From Aerococcus sp. (GTDB lineage: Bacteria; Bacillota; Bacilli; Lactobacillales; Aerococcaceae): 64,000 nt of DNA. Shown piece by piece: positions 44,812-55,191 of this stretch (position 1 is the first letter of the stretch; the number at the start of each line of letters is the position of its first letter). The translations under genes and the position numbers were made by a program. Under the pieces are notes generated by a model, which was not told the DNA's origin, searched no databases, and saw only the letters and a list, made by a program, of their open reading frames with translations. The DNA lies in the NCBI GenBank assembly GCA_030528285.1, contig JAUMZE010000001.1, positions 124,001 through 188,000 on the forward strand, read 5' to 3'.

Positions 44812-45792
44812 TTAACAAGAATGACCACTCAAGAGCGTGACAGGCAGACTGTAGCGTTTCTCGTAGTTTGCTTTGCCCTCAATCCGCTCCAACAGCACAT
44901 CCACCATCAAAGCGGAAATATCACTAAGCGGCTGTTTCACCGTCGTCAGCTGGGGAACATAATGCTCAATGAAATGCGTCCCATCATACCCCACAATGGT
45001 AATGTCGTCCGGTGTTTTCAATCCTAACTCCTCACAAACATTGAGCGCCAACAGAGCCGTCATATCGTCGGAACAAAACAAGGCATCAATTGCTTGGTCT
45101 AATAGGAGTGATTTTAACTGTGCTTGTTTTCTGAGTGGCGTCTTGGCATTCCCCATCGAAATCGCCTCACCCGTGATCCCTGCCTCATTCAGCACATCAC
45201 TGAAGCCCTTGAAACGTTGATAGGTGGGCGATTGTGGATCATTATTCCCAGTAATCATGACGATCTTTTGCGGGTGGTGTCTCAGGAGCTGCTCAGTGGC
45301 TAAACGTCCACCTGCATAATTATCGCTCGACACAATCGGGATTTTCTCCCCGAGGTAGCGATCGAAACTCACAATGGGTGCGGTGATCGCTCCGTAGTCC
45401 TTCTCCGTGAGCTGGTGGGCCCCCACAATCATTCCGTCTACCTGGTTGGCCAGTAACATCCCGATCGATTCGCGTTCCTTGTCGCCGTTGTATTCGCTGA
45501 TCGTCAAAAATGAGCGATATCCTTGTTTAAACAACTCACGCTCCAAATCATTGATCAACTCGGCGTAGAACACATTCTCCAACGATGGAAAAACGAGCCC
45601 AATCAGTTTCGTTGCCTTGCCTTGGAGGGAACGGGCGAGATGATTCGGTTGATAGTGAAGTTCCGCCATGGCTTGTTCGACGCGCGCGATGGTTTTCTGG
45701 GAAAGATAGCCCTTATGATTAATCACACGACTCACCGTGGTTGGACTCACCCCGGCGCGTTCAGCCACATCACTTAATTTTGCTCGTTTCAT
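44812..45792 (-). CDS. scrR: Sucrose operon repressor (LacI family)
   Basis: This 326-residue protein has HTH KLSDVAERAGVSPTTVSRVINHKGYL and the hinge NHLARSL. A sugar-binding core carries LIGLVFPSLENVFYAELIND and TIVGYDGTHFIEHYVPQLTTV. It lies behind scrB, 67 bases apart, in the order usual for sucrose loci. It should bind the palindromes between scrB and scrA. Confidence 0.9.
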   Translation of the reverse strand: MKRAKLSDVAERAGVSPTTVSRVINHKGYLSQKTIARVEQAMAELHYQPNHLARSLQGKATKLIGLVFPSLENVFYAELINDLERELFKQGYRSFLTISEYNGDKERESIGMLLANQVDGMIVGAHQLTEKDYGAITAPIVSFDRYLGEKIPIVSSDNYAGGRLATEQLLRHHPQKIVMITGNNDPQSPTYQRFKGFSDVLNEAGITGEAISMGNAKTPLRKQAQLKSLLLDQAIDALFCSDDMTALLALNVCEELGLKTPDDITIVGYDGTHFIEHYVPQLTTVKQPLSDISALMVDVLLERIEGKANYEKRYSLPVTLLSGHSC

Positions 45793-45859
45793 TTCATTTC
45801 CTGCTCTCTATCAATCAACCTGTTATCGCTAGCGTTACACCCTCTATTGTACCATCTCT

Positions 45860-47308
45860 CTAAAACATATGAACGATTCCTTGTGTGACCTTAACGCCTG
45901 TGTGCCCCGCACGTGGGAAGTAACGGCCAGTCAGTACTCGTTCACCCTCGTTCACGTAGATTTCTACTAAGCTCTCGTCCACATAAGCATTCACTCGGAT
46001 CGATTCGCCTGGTGTCACCTGTGCCATCCGGGTCGTGCCAGATGCCTCGCTTACTGGATAATCTGTATGGGAGCGGTCCAACGTTACAATCCCTGAGGTT
46101 GCATCCACAGTGAGGAAGAGCCCCTCGTCGTCCTGTTCCCCCAAGAAGAAGTTAATCGTTTCACTGTCGCCTGGTTGGATGGTGGTATCTAGGACATAGT
46201 GGTTATGTTCCAAGATTTCTGTGCCCGCAATTATGAGAGGGGCCTTTGAAAAAGCGTCAGCGGGAACAACAGGAGTTTGGTGCAGCTTCCCGTCTACCAA
46301 CGATAAGGAGCGGATCATTGAGAGTGCCCCTTGATAACCATAATCATCAGTTGGAGAGGCCATTTCTGGACCCCCAATCCATGCAACGGACAAGGCCTCC
46401 TCATGTGCGCCATTCGCTGTTGTGGCCGCATAATATTCAAATCCCTCATCCACGTTCTGCATCGTGCTTGGATTGACGAGTTTCGCATGCTCTGGGTCAA
46501 ACGTTTCTGCCACGATATATTTATTTGGATAAATATTGTCATAAGGATCTACGTCTTGTGCTAACCCCTGCGGACAGAAGAAGAGCACTGGATGCCCCTC
46601 AACAAATGCAATGGCTGGGCATTCCACCATATAACCTAATTCACTCTCGCCGATGTCTAATATCCCGACATATTCCCATTTTTTAACGTCCTGGTCGATC
46701 ACCCGGTACAAGAGGATGACACCGCAGTTTCCGTCGCGAAGTTGTGCACCTAACAACGCGTAATATTCCCCTTCAAATTCAAAGATATTTGGATCACGGA
46801 AATGATCCGTCACGAAATCAGGAGGCGTGATGAGTGGCAACTTCTCCTTGGTCACATGTCCCGCTTGATCCATCCACGCGCCATTTTGATACGGGATCCG
46901 CTGCCAGTTCTCGTCGCGGACATTTCCTGTGTAGAACATAAACAACTGATCATCTATCGCAATCGCTGACCCTGAATACGCGCCATGTGAATCGAAAGGA
47001 TTATCCGGCGTGAGCGCAATCTCTCCCTCTTGCCAATGAAAGAGGTTTGAACTCGTTAAATGAAACCACGACTTCAATCCATGTACCGGCCCGAATGGAT
47101 AATATTGATAGAACAACTGCCACTGCCCATTGAAATAACTGAAACCATTAGGATCATTGAGTAACCCTACTTTTGGTTCAATGTGGTACTGCAGTCGCCA
47201 CGGGGATTGGTCCGCGAGTGTATTGAGGCGTTCTTTATAATCGTTATCCCATTCGTTATAGGGAAGATAACGCAATTGATCTGTAAATGTGGTCAGGCTA
47301 AATGCCAT
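45860..47308 (-). CDS. scrB: Sucrose-6-phosphate hydrolase (GH32)
   Basis: This 482-residue GH32 enzyme has the nucleophile motif LNDPNGFSYFNGQWQLFYQY, the transition-state FRDPNIFEFEG and the acid/base MVECPAI. It splits sucrose-6-phosphate into glucose-6-phosphate and fructose in the cytoplasm. ATG 47308 follows GAGGAGG. Divergent from scrA. Confidence 0.95.
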   Translation of the reverse strand: MAFSLTTFTDQLRYLPYNEWDNDYKERLNTLADQSPWRLQYHIEPKVGLLNDPNGFSYFNGQWQLFYQYYPFGPVHGLKSWFHLTSSNLFHWQEGEIALTPDNPFDSHGAYSGSAIAIDDQLFMFYTGNVRDENWQRIPYQNGAWMDQAGHVTKEKLPLITPPDFVTDHFRDPNIFEFEGEYYALLGAQLRDGNCGVILLYRVIDQDVKKWEYVGILDIGESELGYMVECPAIAFVEGHPVLFFCPQGLAQDVDPYDNIYPNKYIVAETFDPEHAKLVNPSTMQNVDEGFEYYAATTANGAHEEALSVAWIGGPEMASPTDDYGYQGALSMIRSLSLVDGKLHQTPVVPADAFSKAPLIIAGTEILEHNHYVLDTTIQPGDSETINFFLGEQDDEGLFLTVDATSGIVTLDRSHTDYPVSEASGTTRMAQVTPGESIRVNAYVDESLVEIYVNEGERVLTGRYFPRAGHTGVKVTQGIVHMF

Positions 47309-47337
47309 GTAAATTTCCTCCTCCAGACTCTCTCATC

Positions 47338-47378
47338 ATTGTAATGAATCTCAGATAAATATGTCAAACGCTTTCTTT
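47338..47378 (-). promoter_or_regulatory. scrB promoter with ScrR half-operator
   Basis: On the minus strand TTGACA (47367-47362), 18 bases, TACAAT (47343-47338). ATGTCAAACGCTTTC (47361-47375) repeats the left half of the palindrome at 47428-47445 and overlaps the -35 box. Confidence 0.65.
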
Positions 47379-47427
47379 CACATCGAATGTAACATGATGG
47401 TTCCTATTGTGATTTATAAATTTATTT

Positions 47428-47467
47428 ATGTCAAACGTTTGACATATTAAAATTTTCCTAGTAAGCT
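47428..47467 (+). promoter_or_regulatory. scrA promoter with perfect 18-base ScrR palindrome
   Basis: ATGTCAAACGTTTGACAT (47428-47445) is a perfect LacI-type palindrome that contains the scrA -35 box TTGACA (47439-47444). TAAGCT (47462-47467) is 17 bases further. A partial cre-like TGAAAACGGTTTAT lies at 47475-47488. Confidence 0.75.
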
Positions 47468-47509
47468 GTTGATATGAAAACGGTTTATGCTTAAAAGGAG
47501 GATGTATTC

Positions 47510-49492
47510 ATGGATCACAAGAAAGTGGCCCAGCGCATTGCGGACGCGCTCGGTGATGACAATATCGCATCGGCTGCGCATTGTGCGACGCGGTTACGTT
47601 TAGTATTGAAGGACGAGAAAAAGATTAATCAAGAGGCATTGGATGAGGATCCTGATCTTAAGGGAACCTTCCGCGCGAATGGTCAATATCAGATCATCGT
47701 GGGACCTGGCGATGTCTCAAAGGTGTACGATGCCCTGATTCATCAAACAGGTGCCCCGGCTGTCTCCACCGAACAGGCCAAAGAGGATGCAGCCGATCAA
47801 AAGAACAAGAATCCCCTTATGCGCCTCGTGAAATTATTATCGGATATTTTCGTCCCACTGATTCCAGCATTGACGGCAGGTGGTTTGTTATTAGCACTGA
47901 ATAACTTATTAGTATCTGAAGGTCTCTTCGGTGCGCAATCGATCGTGGAAATGTACCCTGCCTTCAAGGATATTGCAGCGATGGTGAATACCTTCGCGGG
48001 GGCAGCATTCACGTTCTTGCCTGTTCTGATTGCCTATTCTGCAACAAAACGATTCGGTGGGAATGAATATCTCGGGGCCGTAATGGGGATGATCATGGTC
48101 ATGCCTGCCCTCGTCTCTGGTTATGACGTTGCGAACGTGATGGCAGCCGGCAAGATGCCAGTTTGGGACATTTTTGGCTTCCAAATTGCGCAAGCCGGTT
48201 ATCAAGGCCAAGTGCTCCCAGTCATTGGGGTTTCTTGGATCCTCGCTCAGGTTGAGAAATTCTTCCATAAACATCTCAGCAACGCAGTAGACTTTACCTT
48301 TACGCCATTATTAACGATTTTGATTACTGGTTTTATTACCTTTGCCTTTGTGGGGCCGGTATTGCGGACTGCTTCGGATGCCCTCTTGAATGGACTCGTT
48401 TGGTTGATTAATTTCGCCGGTCCAGTTGGCTATGGGGTCTTCGGGTTATTCTACTCTGCGATCGTCCTCACGGGGCTGCATCAATCCTTCCCTGCGATTG
48501 AAACGACCTTACTTGCGGATATCGCCAAAACCGGTGGGGACTTCATCTTCCCAATCGCATCGGTAGCGAACATGGCACAGGGTGGTGCGACCTTTGCGAT
48601 GTTATTCCTCGCTAAATCTGAAAAAGAAAAAAGCCTTGCTTCCTCAGCAGGTATCTCTGCTTTCCTCGGAATTACAGAACCTGCAATGTTCGGGGTGAAC
48701 TTGAAGCATCGCTATCCATTCTACATTGCGATGTGTGCGTCCGGGATTGCTTCCGTGATTCTCGGGATCTTCGGTGTGGCAAGTGCGAGTCTCGGCTCAG
48801 CTGGGATCATTGGTTTTATCTCTATGATCAGTAAACATATCAAGATCTACCTCATTGCAGAGGCTGTCGCAGCACTCGTGGCATTTGCGGGTACTTACTT
48901 CTACGGGAAATACCACAACCGTCAGCTCGCTGCTCAAGAAGTCGACGCTGAAAAAGAAGCTTTGACCAAGATGGCGGATCATCAATCCCAACACTCAACC
49001 GAAACAGCACCGGAAACCACTAACAATGCTACTGTGAATACCGACATCTACGCTGCTGTGGAAGGAAAAACGGTTCCACTCACAAGTGTTGCCGATGAAG
49101 TTTTCTCCTCTGAACTCATGGGGAAAGGCATTGCGATCAATCCATCCGGCAAGAACGTCTATGCGCCATGTGATGGTGAAATTAGTATCTCCTACGAAAC
49201 CAAACATGCATACGGGATCGTCTCTGATACCGGTGCAGAAATCCTCATTCATATCGGGATTGATACCGTTGAAATGAAAGGGAACGGCTTCACCAGCAAG
49301 GTTAAACAAGGGGAACAAGTCAAGAAGGGTCAATTGATCGCTACCTTTGACCGCGATGAGATCGAAAAAGCCGGCCATGACGCAACAGTGATGATGGTGG
49401 TCACGAACACCAATAACTTTGCTGATGTAAAAGCAATGACGGATCAAACCGTGACGAAGGATGATCAAGTCCTCGAACTGATTGGTAAATAA
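47510..49492 (+). CDS. scrA: PTS sucrose EIIBCA
   Basis: This 660-residue protein has an N-terminal EIIB (active Cys in [12 protein letters not shown], about residue 25), a central EIIC (about 105-465) and a C-terminal EIIA (about 510-650) with active His in [14 protein letters not shown]. It imports sucrose as sucrose-6-phosphate for ScrB. AAAAGGAGG precedes ATG 47510. Trehalose-type relatives exist, but the divergent scrB and scrR decide the assignment. Confidence 0.92.
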   Translation: MDHKKVAQRIADALGDDNIASAAHCATRLRLVLKDEKKINQEALDEDPDLKGTFRANGQYQIIVGPGDVSKVYDALIHQTGAPAVSTEQAKEDAADQKNKNPLMRLVKLLSDIFVPLIPALTAGGLLLALNNLLVSEGLFGAQSIVEMYPAFKDIAAMVNTFAGAAFTFLPVLIAYSATKRFGGNEYLGAVMGMIMVMPALVSGYDVANVMAAGKMPVWDIFGFQIAQAGYQGQVLPVIGVSWILAQVEKFFHKHLSNAVDFTFTPLLTILITGFITFAFVGPVLRTASDALLNGLVWLINFAGPVGYGVFGLFYSAIVLTGLHQSFPAIETTLLADIAKTGGDFIFPIASVANMAQGGATFAMLFLAKSEKEKSLASSAGISAFLGITEPAMFGVNLKHRYPFYIAMCASGIASVILGIFGVASASLGSAGIIGFISMISKHIKIYLIAEAVAALVAFAGTYFYGKYHNRQLAAQEVDAEKEALTKMADHQSQHSTETAPETTNNATVNTDIYAAVEGKTVPLTSVADEVFSSELMGKGIAINPSGKNVYAPCDGEISISYETKHAYGIVSDTGAEILIHIGIDTVEMKGNGFTSKVKQGEQVKKGQLIATFDRDEIEKAGHDATVMMVVTNTNNFADVKAMTDQTVTKDDQVLELIGK

Positions 49493-49512
49493 TTACAGAA
49501 CGAAAGCAAATG

Positions 49513-49563
49513 AAAATCCAGGCTCTCTAGTCTATGTAGAAACTAGAGAACCTGGATTTTTTG
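49513..49563. terminator. Bidirectional terminator between scrA and the sialate operon
   Basis: A long hairpin, AATCCAGG-CTCTCTAGT with ACTAGAGA-ACCTGGATT, is flanked by A-rich and T-rich runs. Confidence 0.85.
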
Positions 49564-49599
49564 GATGGATGAAGCGTCCATCTTTATTTACTTTTTATC

Positions 49600-51108
49600 T
49601 CAATCATCACGTCCGAGCAACTGATTGATTTCCTGGCTGTAGAGGTCGGCTTTCCCACCGAAGACGGTTTGGACGCCACCTTTCACTTCGAGGACCGCCG
49701 CTGCCCCCAACTTTTTAAAGACCGTTTTTTCGACTTTGGTGCTATCCTTCACAGCGACCCGAAGCCTGGTTGCACAGGCCATGACGCTCTCGATATTGTC
49801 ATCGCCACCGAGCGCTTGAATGATCTGTTCTGCCTCATCTGCTAAACTTTGAGACCCAGATGCATCAGTCGCAGGCGTCGTTTCAGTTTCCTTTGATACT
49901 GCCATACCTGGAATTTGGACATGGAATTTCTTGATGCAGAAACTGAAGACCACGTAGTAAACCACAGCCCACACTAGCCCAAACGGAATCACCTTGATCC
50001 AATTCGTCTGGTCATTTCCCTGCAGCACGCCAAATAACAAGTAGTCAATCAGCCCGCCTGAGAAGGAATTTCCAATCCGGATATTCAAGATGTCCGCAAA
50101 ATAGAAGGATAAACCGTCCAGGAAGGAATGAATCACATACAGCCACGGTGCGACAAACAGGAACATGTATTCAATCGGTTCCGTAATTCCGGTTAAGAAG
50201 GACGTCAACGCCCCACTGAAATAGAGACCTCCGTTTTGTTTACGGTTGGCTTTAGGGATAGCGCGATACATTGCTAAGCAGGCAGCCGGCAATCCAAACA
50301 TCATCGTCGCAAAACGTCCCGCGAAGAAACGGGTGCCATATGTAAACAGGCCTTTGTGCGTCGGATCCGCCAACTGTGCGAAGAAGATGTTCTGCGCACC
50401 CACCACCGTTTTCCCGGCGACGGTCTCTACACCGCCCAGTGACGTGTACCAAAACATGGGATAGATCGTATGGTGCAGTCCCACCGCTCCAGTCAAACGC
50501 AATAGGAATCCATAGAAGAAAGTCCCAATGCTCCCCATCTGCGCAATCCGTTGTCCAAGAACCACCATGCCGTCCTGAATCGGTGGCCAAATCAGATAGA
50601 AGACGCACCCGATCAGAATCGCACTGATGGAGGAGATGATCGGAATGAAGCGCGAACCTCCGAAGAATCCTAAGAAAGTCGGTAGTTCAATTTTACGATA
50701 ACGATTGTGTAGGAAGGCAACGATCCCCCCGATCACGATCGACCCAATCACCCCGGTATCAATCGTCGCTTCCGGTGTGGAAAAGCGTTGGAGGAGTCCA
50801 CTGATGGTCGCCGTGAAGACGAGGAAGGAGACCCCACCGGCTAATCCAGCAGTCCCCTTGTCTCCCTTGGCTAGTCCGACTGACACCCCAATCGCAAAAA
50901 TCAAAGCCAGATTAGAGAAGACCGCATTTCCGGCAAAGCTCATCACAATGAGGATGGTCTGGAGCCATGATTGATTCAAGAATGGGTAGGCAGCCACTGC
51001 ACTCTCATTCGTCAATGCACCCCCTAACCCTAATAAGAGCCCCGCTGCCGGCAGAATCGCGATTGGCAACATGAAGGCACGTCCGAGTTCCGAAAACTTC
51101 TTAAACAT
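49600..51108 (-). CDS. PTS glucose-family EIIBC of the sialate locus (NanP-like)
   Basis: This 502-residue protein has EIIC (about 1-390; LPIAILPAAGLLLGLGGAL, GITEPIEYMFLFVAP) and a C-terminal EIIB (about 425-500) with active Cys in VMACATRLRVAV. There is no EIIA domain. As the last gene of the nan operon it probably imports an amino sugar such as N-acetylmannosamine, as proposed for the PTS in pneumococcal nan loci. The EIIA gene at 57269-57781, at the other end of the cluster, is a natural phosphate donor. The ATG has only a weak purine-rich site; coupling to nanE (20 bases) may help. Confidence 0.82.
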   Translation of the reverse strand: MFKKFSELGRAFMLPIAILPAAGLLLGLGGALTNESAVAAYPFLNQSWLQTILIVMSFAGNAVFSNLALIFAIGVSVGLAKGDKGTAGLAGGVSFLVFTATISGLLQRFSTPEATIDTGVIGSIVIGGIVAFLHNRYRKIELPTFLGFFGGSRFIPIISSISAILIGCVFYLIWPPIQDGMVVLGQRIAQMGSIGTFFYGFLLRLTGAVGLHHTIYPMFWYTSLGGVETVAGKTVVGAQNIFFAQLADPTHKGLFTYGTRFFAGRFATMMFGLPAACLAMYRAIPKANRKQNGGLYFSGALTSFLTGITEPIEYMFLFVAPWLYVIHSFLDGLSFYFADILNIRIGNSFSGGLIDYLLFGVLQGNDQTNWIKVIPFGLVWAVVYYVVFSFCIKKFHVQIPGMAVSKETETTPATDASGSQSLADEAEQIIQALGGDDNIESVMACATRLRVAVKDSTKVEKTVFKKLGAAAVLEVKGGVQTVFGGKADLYSQEINQLLGRDD

Positions 51109-51128
51109 GCTAATCGTCTACTTTCTCA

Positions 51129-51827
51129 TCAATTTTTTGGTGCTAAAGCGGCGATAAAACGCTCCGCAATTTCTTTAGGACGGGTAATCGCACCGCCGAC
51201 GACCAACCCATCTGCCCCGAGATCCTGAATCTGGCGCAAACGTTCTGGGGTATGAATGCCCCCTTCTGCGATGACAGGAATCTTATCAGCCACAAACTTC
51301 TTGACCAATTCCTCAGTTGGAACTGGATTGGCTTGGCTCTCTGGCGTATAACCGTTCATGGTCGTCCCCACAAAATCAACACCTGCTTGATAGGCATTCA
51401 CTCCCTCTTCATAGGTCGCAATATCTGCCATCAATAGTTGATCAGGATATTTCTCTTTGATCGCTTGAATGTATTCGGCCACGGTGAGGTCGTTTGGACG
51501 GTCGCGCAGGGTGCAGTCCAAGGCAATGACTTCAACCCCCGTTTGCACCAATTCATCGACTTCTTTCATGGTGGCAGTGATATAGACATCGGTTGGCGGA
51601 TAGTCGCGTTTAATGATCCCAATCATTGGGAGATCAATCGCTGCTCTGATTTCTTGGATGTCTCGAATCGAGTTTGCGCGTAGTCCGACAGCGCCCGCTT
51701 CTAATGCGGCCTTGGCGAACAAAGGCATCACCCCACCTGCTTCGGTATACATAGGCTCCCCCGGGAGTGCTTGGCAGGAGACAATCAATCCTCCTCTAAT
51801 CTTCTCTAAAAATGTTTCACGCTTCAT
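51129..51827 (-). CDS. nanE: N-acetylmannosamine-6-phosphate 2-epimerase
   Basis: This 232-residue TIM barrel has [49 protein letters not shown] and [14 protein letters not shown], all characteristic of NanE. It converts ManNAc-6-P to GlcNAc-6-P. ATG 51827 after GAAGGA is preferred over TTG 51830. No nagA or nagB is in the window, so later steps are encoded elsewhere. Confidence 0.95.
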   Translation of the reverse strand: MKRETFLEKIRGGLIVSCQALPGEPMYTEAGGVMPLFAKAALEAGAVGLRANSIRDIQEIRAAIDLPMIGIIKRDYPPTDVYITATMKEVDELVQTGVEVIALDCTLRDRPNDLTVAEYIQAIKEKYPDQLLMADIATYEEGVNAYQAGVDFVGTTMNGYTPESQANPVPTEELVKKFVADKIPVIAEGGIHTPERLRQIQDLGADGLVVGGAITRPKEIAERFIAALAPKN

Positions 51828-51855
51828 CAATGTGTCCTTCCTTCATTTTGTTTTT

Positions 51856-52743
51856 TTATGACGGCGCTATTTCCTGAAGAAACTGATACAATGCGCCATA
51901 CTGATTGGCATCATTTCCGAGTGGGGAGGGGACGATCTGTTTCGGCAGGAAAATCTCGCCTTGGATGAACTGGTGGAGGTGGCGTTCGATCATCGGAAGC
52001 AGTACCTCCGCTCTCGCCATGATGCCACCGCCGATAATCAGACGTTCCGGATTCACCAGATAACAGATGGTCGCTAATCCCAAGCTGAAATTGTGCATGG
52101 TGTTCTCAATCGCCTGTTCAGCTGTCGCATCCCCTTGATCATACTGGCTGAAGACATAGCGTCCGTCCACCACATGATCAATCCCTTTGAGTTCACTATA
52201 GTGGCAACAAAGATAGGTGGTGGAGGCGATATCCTGCCACGCTTGACTCTTCACAGGGAGATACCCAACCTCGCCCGCCGTATGGGAGATGCCGTGCCAT
52301 ATATCCCCATTGAGGATGACTGCGCCTCCGATACCGGTTCCAATCGTTAAACAGACTGCACTCGTTGCCTCCTTGGCGGCTCCACGCCACACTTCACCGA
52401 GTGCGGCTGCGGAGACATCATTTTCGACACTCACTGGCAGTTGGAACTGATCCCAGATGGCCTGTTTGAAATTCGTCCCTTGGTAGTTCGGGATCGTTGG
52501 GCCCGCATAGGTAATACGCCCCTGTTTGACATCGACCACGCCGGCACTCGCAATCGCTACACCATCAATCACCGCCTGATAGTGTTCAGTAAGAGCTAAC
52601 ACCTGCTCTAAAATATGATTTTCCCCAGTTTTTAGATCTACTGCGGTTGGCACTTCATGCGTTGCTTCCACAGCTTCACCTTGAGGGGTAAAGAGATTAT
52701 ATTTAATGGCTGTGCCACCAATATCCAAAACGAGTATCAGCAT
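51856..52743 (-). CDS. nanK: ROK-family kinase, probable N-acetylmannosamine kinase
   Basis: This 295-residue protein has the ATP-binding LVLDIGGTAIKYNLF, the catalytic Asp in SVENDVSAAALGE and GTGIGGAVILNG. The usual zinc-binding CxCGxxGC cluster is absent; the region reads TYLCCHYSELKG, as in zinc-free ROK kinases. Position between nanE and the transporter gives the substrate. Glucokinase-like activity is the alternative. Confidence 0.82.
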   Translation of the reverse strand: MLILVLDIGGTAIKYNLFTPQGEAVEATHEVPTAVDLKTGENHILEQVLALTEHYQAVIDGVAIASAGVVDVKQGRITYAGPTIPNYQGTNFKQAIWDQFQLPVSVENDVSAAALGEVWRGAAKEATSAVCLTIGTGIGGAVILNGDIWHGISHTAGEVGYLPVKSQAWQDIASTTYLCCHYSELKGIDHVVDGRYVFSQYDQGDATAEQAIENTMHNFSLGLATICYLVNPERLIIGGGIMARAEVLLPMIERHLHQFIQGEIFLPKQIVPSPLGNDANQYGALYQFLQEIAPS

Positions 52744-52757
52744 CGTTTCCTCCTAAA

Positions 52758-54266
52758 TTAAGATTGTCCTTTGTAGTCTTCGTTTCTGGTCGAATAGGTC
52801 AAGCCCACAATATCCTTCTTATCGTTCGGGAAGAAGTAACTCGCTACATACCCAAAGACAAAGGAGGCAACAAAGGCAATCGTTGCCACTAACATGGATG
52901 AGATGTGGATGTAGTTCGCCCACAATGCGAGAATCACACTCAAAACGAATCCAACCATTACGCCTTTTCCATTCGCACGTTCGGTAAAGATTCCCAAAGC
53001 GAAGACCCCAGCAATTGGCACACCGAACAATCCACTCACGGTCAGGAAGATTTCCCAAGTTTGGGAGGTATTCCCAGAGGTGAAGTAAATCGTAATCATG
53101 GTTCCGACAATCCCGGCAATCACGATCACCCAACGTGCCAAGGCAACATCTGACATCTCTTTAAATTTATCATTAAAGAAGCGTTGTTTAAAGTCAATCA
53201 CGAAACAAGCAGACATCGAGTTCAAACTACTGGAGATGGTGGATTGAGCGGCTGCGAAGATCCCCGCAATCACAAGTCCCCCGATTCCAGCTGGCAATTG
53301 ACGGAGCACGAAATAAGGGACTAAGGCACTCGTATTGAAGTCTGCTGGTAAGCCACCGTTATTCTTGTAGAAGCTGTAAAGAATGCTCCCCATGCCGAAG
53401 AACAGAGGAATGACCAATAACCCTAGTCCCCCAGTAATCCAGAGTGACTGTTTGGTTTCCTTGAGCGAACCAGTGGAAGAATACCGCTGAACGACATCTT
53501 GAGACCCGGTATATTGATAGAGGGAGTTGAAGAACTGCCCGAAAAAGATCAATGGAGCAAACCGTGCGAGATCAGAAATATTGAAGTTTGCCATCGAGAG
53601 GAATTTGTTTTCAGAGGCAATGTCATTGACGACGGTTCCCATGCCTCCATCAATTTGGGTCAGACCAACGATAATGATGAGGCCCGCCCCACCGAGCAGG
53701 ACAAATCCCTGGATCACGTCGCTCCAAACGACCCCTTCCATTCCACCGAGGAAGGTATATACAATACAAATCACCCCCACGCCGATCGCAATTAACACCG
53801 GATTAATCGTTGTGACCGATGCGACTGCGAGTACTGGCAGATAAATAACCACCGCAATCCGGCCCAAATGATAGATCATAAAGAGTAAACTACTCAATGT
53901 CCAGATCGCCGGATTAAAACGTTCTTCTAAATATTGATAAGCCGTTGTGACATTTAGTTTCCGGAAGAACGGAACGTAATACGCCATCAAGATTGGGATA
54001 ATCGGAATAATACAGAGCGACCCAATCGCAAAGGCCCAGTCCGTTGTAAATGATTTTTCGGGAATGGACATAAACGTAATCGAACTGAGCGTTGTTGCGA
54101 AGATACTCATCCCCACAGCCCAGCCTGGTAATTTCCCTTCTGCTCTAAAGAACGCATCCGCATTTTTAGAGGCTTTCTTCATAAAACTACTCCCTACACC
54201 AAGCATAAAAAGCAGGTAGACTACCACCACAATGGCGTTAATCAAACCAAAGCCGACTTTACTCAT
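52758..54266 (-). CDS. Sodium:solute symporter, probable sialic acid transporter
   Basis: This 502-residue SSS-family protein has about 13 helices, an early GSSFMKKASKNADAFFRAEGKLPGWAVG, the YTFLGGMEGVVWSDVIQGFVLLGG signature and GLVIAGIFAAAQSTISSSLNSMSA (sodium site region). SSS carriers are known sialic acid importers in other Firmicutes. It has a separate upstream gap with a cre-like site, so it may be transcribed partly from its own promoter. Confidence 0.87.
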   Translation of the reverse strand: MSKVGFGLINAIVVVVYLLFMLGVGSSFMKKASKNADAFFRAEGKLPGWAVGMSIFATTLSSITFMSIPEKSFTTDWAFAIGSLCIIPIIPILMAYYVPFFRKLNVTTAYQYLEERFNPAIWTLSSLLFMIYHLGRIAVVIYLPVLAVASVTTINPVLIAIGVGVICIVYTFLGGMEGVVWSDVIQGFVLLGGAGLIIIVGLTQIDGGMGTVVNDIASENKFLSMANFNISDLARFAPLIFFGQFFNSLYQYTGSQDVVQRYSSTGSLKETKQSLWITGGLGLLVIPLFFGMGSILYSFYKNNGGLPADFNTSALVPYFVLRQLPAGIGGLVIAGIFAAAQSTISSSLNSMSACFVIDFKQRFFNDKFKEMSDVALARWVIVIAGIVGTMITIYFTSGNTSQTWEIFLTVSGLFGVPIAGVFALGIFTERANGKGVMVGFVLSVILALWANYIHISSMLVATIAFVASFVFGYVASYFFPNDKKDIVGLTYSTRNEDYKGQS

Positions 54267-54299
54267 CCGTTTTCACTTCTTTCTAATACACACTATGAA

Positions 54300-54362
54300 C
54301 TAAAGCGCTTTCTATTTTCCCTATAAACAGAAGCATGGGCCCTAACAGAAGGGGGCGCATGC
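54300..54362 (-). promoter_or_regulatory. cre-like site and hairpin upstream of the symporter gene
   Basis: CTAAAGCGCTTTCT (54300-54313) has the cre core AAAGCGCTTTC. A hairpin GCATGGGCCC/GGGCGCATGC (54333-54362) lies between the preceding gene stop and this site and lacks a T-run. Confidence 0.5.
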
Positions 54363-54376
54363 TTTCATCCGTTTCA

Positions 54377-55123
54377 TTATTCTTTTCCTAAGAGAACCGC
54401 GCGTACTTGTTTTAGTTCAGATGAAATCTCATCAGTTGAGATCGCATACTCGAGGAAGATCGGAACAGATGGATCATTTTGAGCTACGAGCGCCTGCCAA
54501 TCCGTATCGCCATCCTTGAGGAGCGTCGTTTCCAACTGTTTCACATCGATGTTCTTCAGATGCAAAACGGTCACGTACGGTTTCAACTTCTTGAAAATCG
54601 CTGGGACGTTGTAATTCTTTGAAACCCAGTACCAATTGCCCGCGTCAAAGGTAAATCCAATGACACCGTCTTTAGTGATGACGGGTAACTGTTCCTGGAG
54701 GTTAATCTCCGTTCCCTGATCATTTCCTTCATTTTCGACGGTCACTGTGACTGAACTCGATTGGATCTGGTCCCGTGCTACTTGAATCGCTTCTGGGCTC
54801 GCCGCTCCTAAACTGAATTTCAAACTCGTTAACTCGTACTGCTGAGCCGTCTTCAAGTACTCTGCTAGTTTTGGATTCACTGCGCCATCCACAAATAGTG
54901 CTTTTGGAACGGAATAATGCAACTCCCAGTGTTGAGCGTTACATTCATCCACCAGCGCTGTCATCTCATGTTCGAATGCGTCTGTTGTTTCTGGCATGAA
55001 CTCGCCACGCACCTGAACACCTTGAATTTCTAGATTCTCTAACAGTGGCAGCAGTTCACTCTGGCGTTTGCCTTCTTGGAGTTGGTCCAGGAAGATCGCC
55101 GTATTCATTAATATTGCCATCAT
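54377..55123 (-). CDS. TIM-barrel sugar isomerase/epimerase-like protein of the sialate operon
   Basis: This 248-residue protein starts at ATG 55123 after AGAGGTGTC; the longer frame to 55165 has no site. It resembles xylose-isomerase-like (AP endonuclease 2) barrels: an ELHYSVPK strand, SSVTVTVENEGND, GFTFDAGNWYWV with likely metal-binding Asp, and VLHLKNID. The exact reaction is unknown. Location between nanA and the symporter suggests action on a sialic acid variant or breakdown product. Confidence 0.7.
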   Translation of the reverse strand: MMAILMNTAIFLDQLQEGKRQSELLPLLENLEIQGVQVRGEFMPETTDAFEHEMTALVDECNAQHWELHYSVPKALFVDGAVNPKLAEYLKTAQQYELTSLKFSLGAASPEAIQVARDQIQSSSVTVTVENEGNDQGTEINLQEQLPVITKDGVIGFTFDAGNWYWVSKNYNVPAIFKKLKPYVTVLHLKNIDVKQLETTLLKDGDTDWQALVAQNDPSVPIFLEYAISTDEISSELKQVRAVLLGKE

Positions 55124-55191
55124 GACACCTCTACTTTTATCAATTTCCATAGAGTGAGCAACCAATACTCACTTCAGAGGGCAGGTGAATT

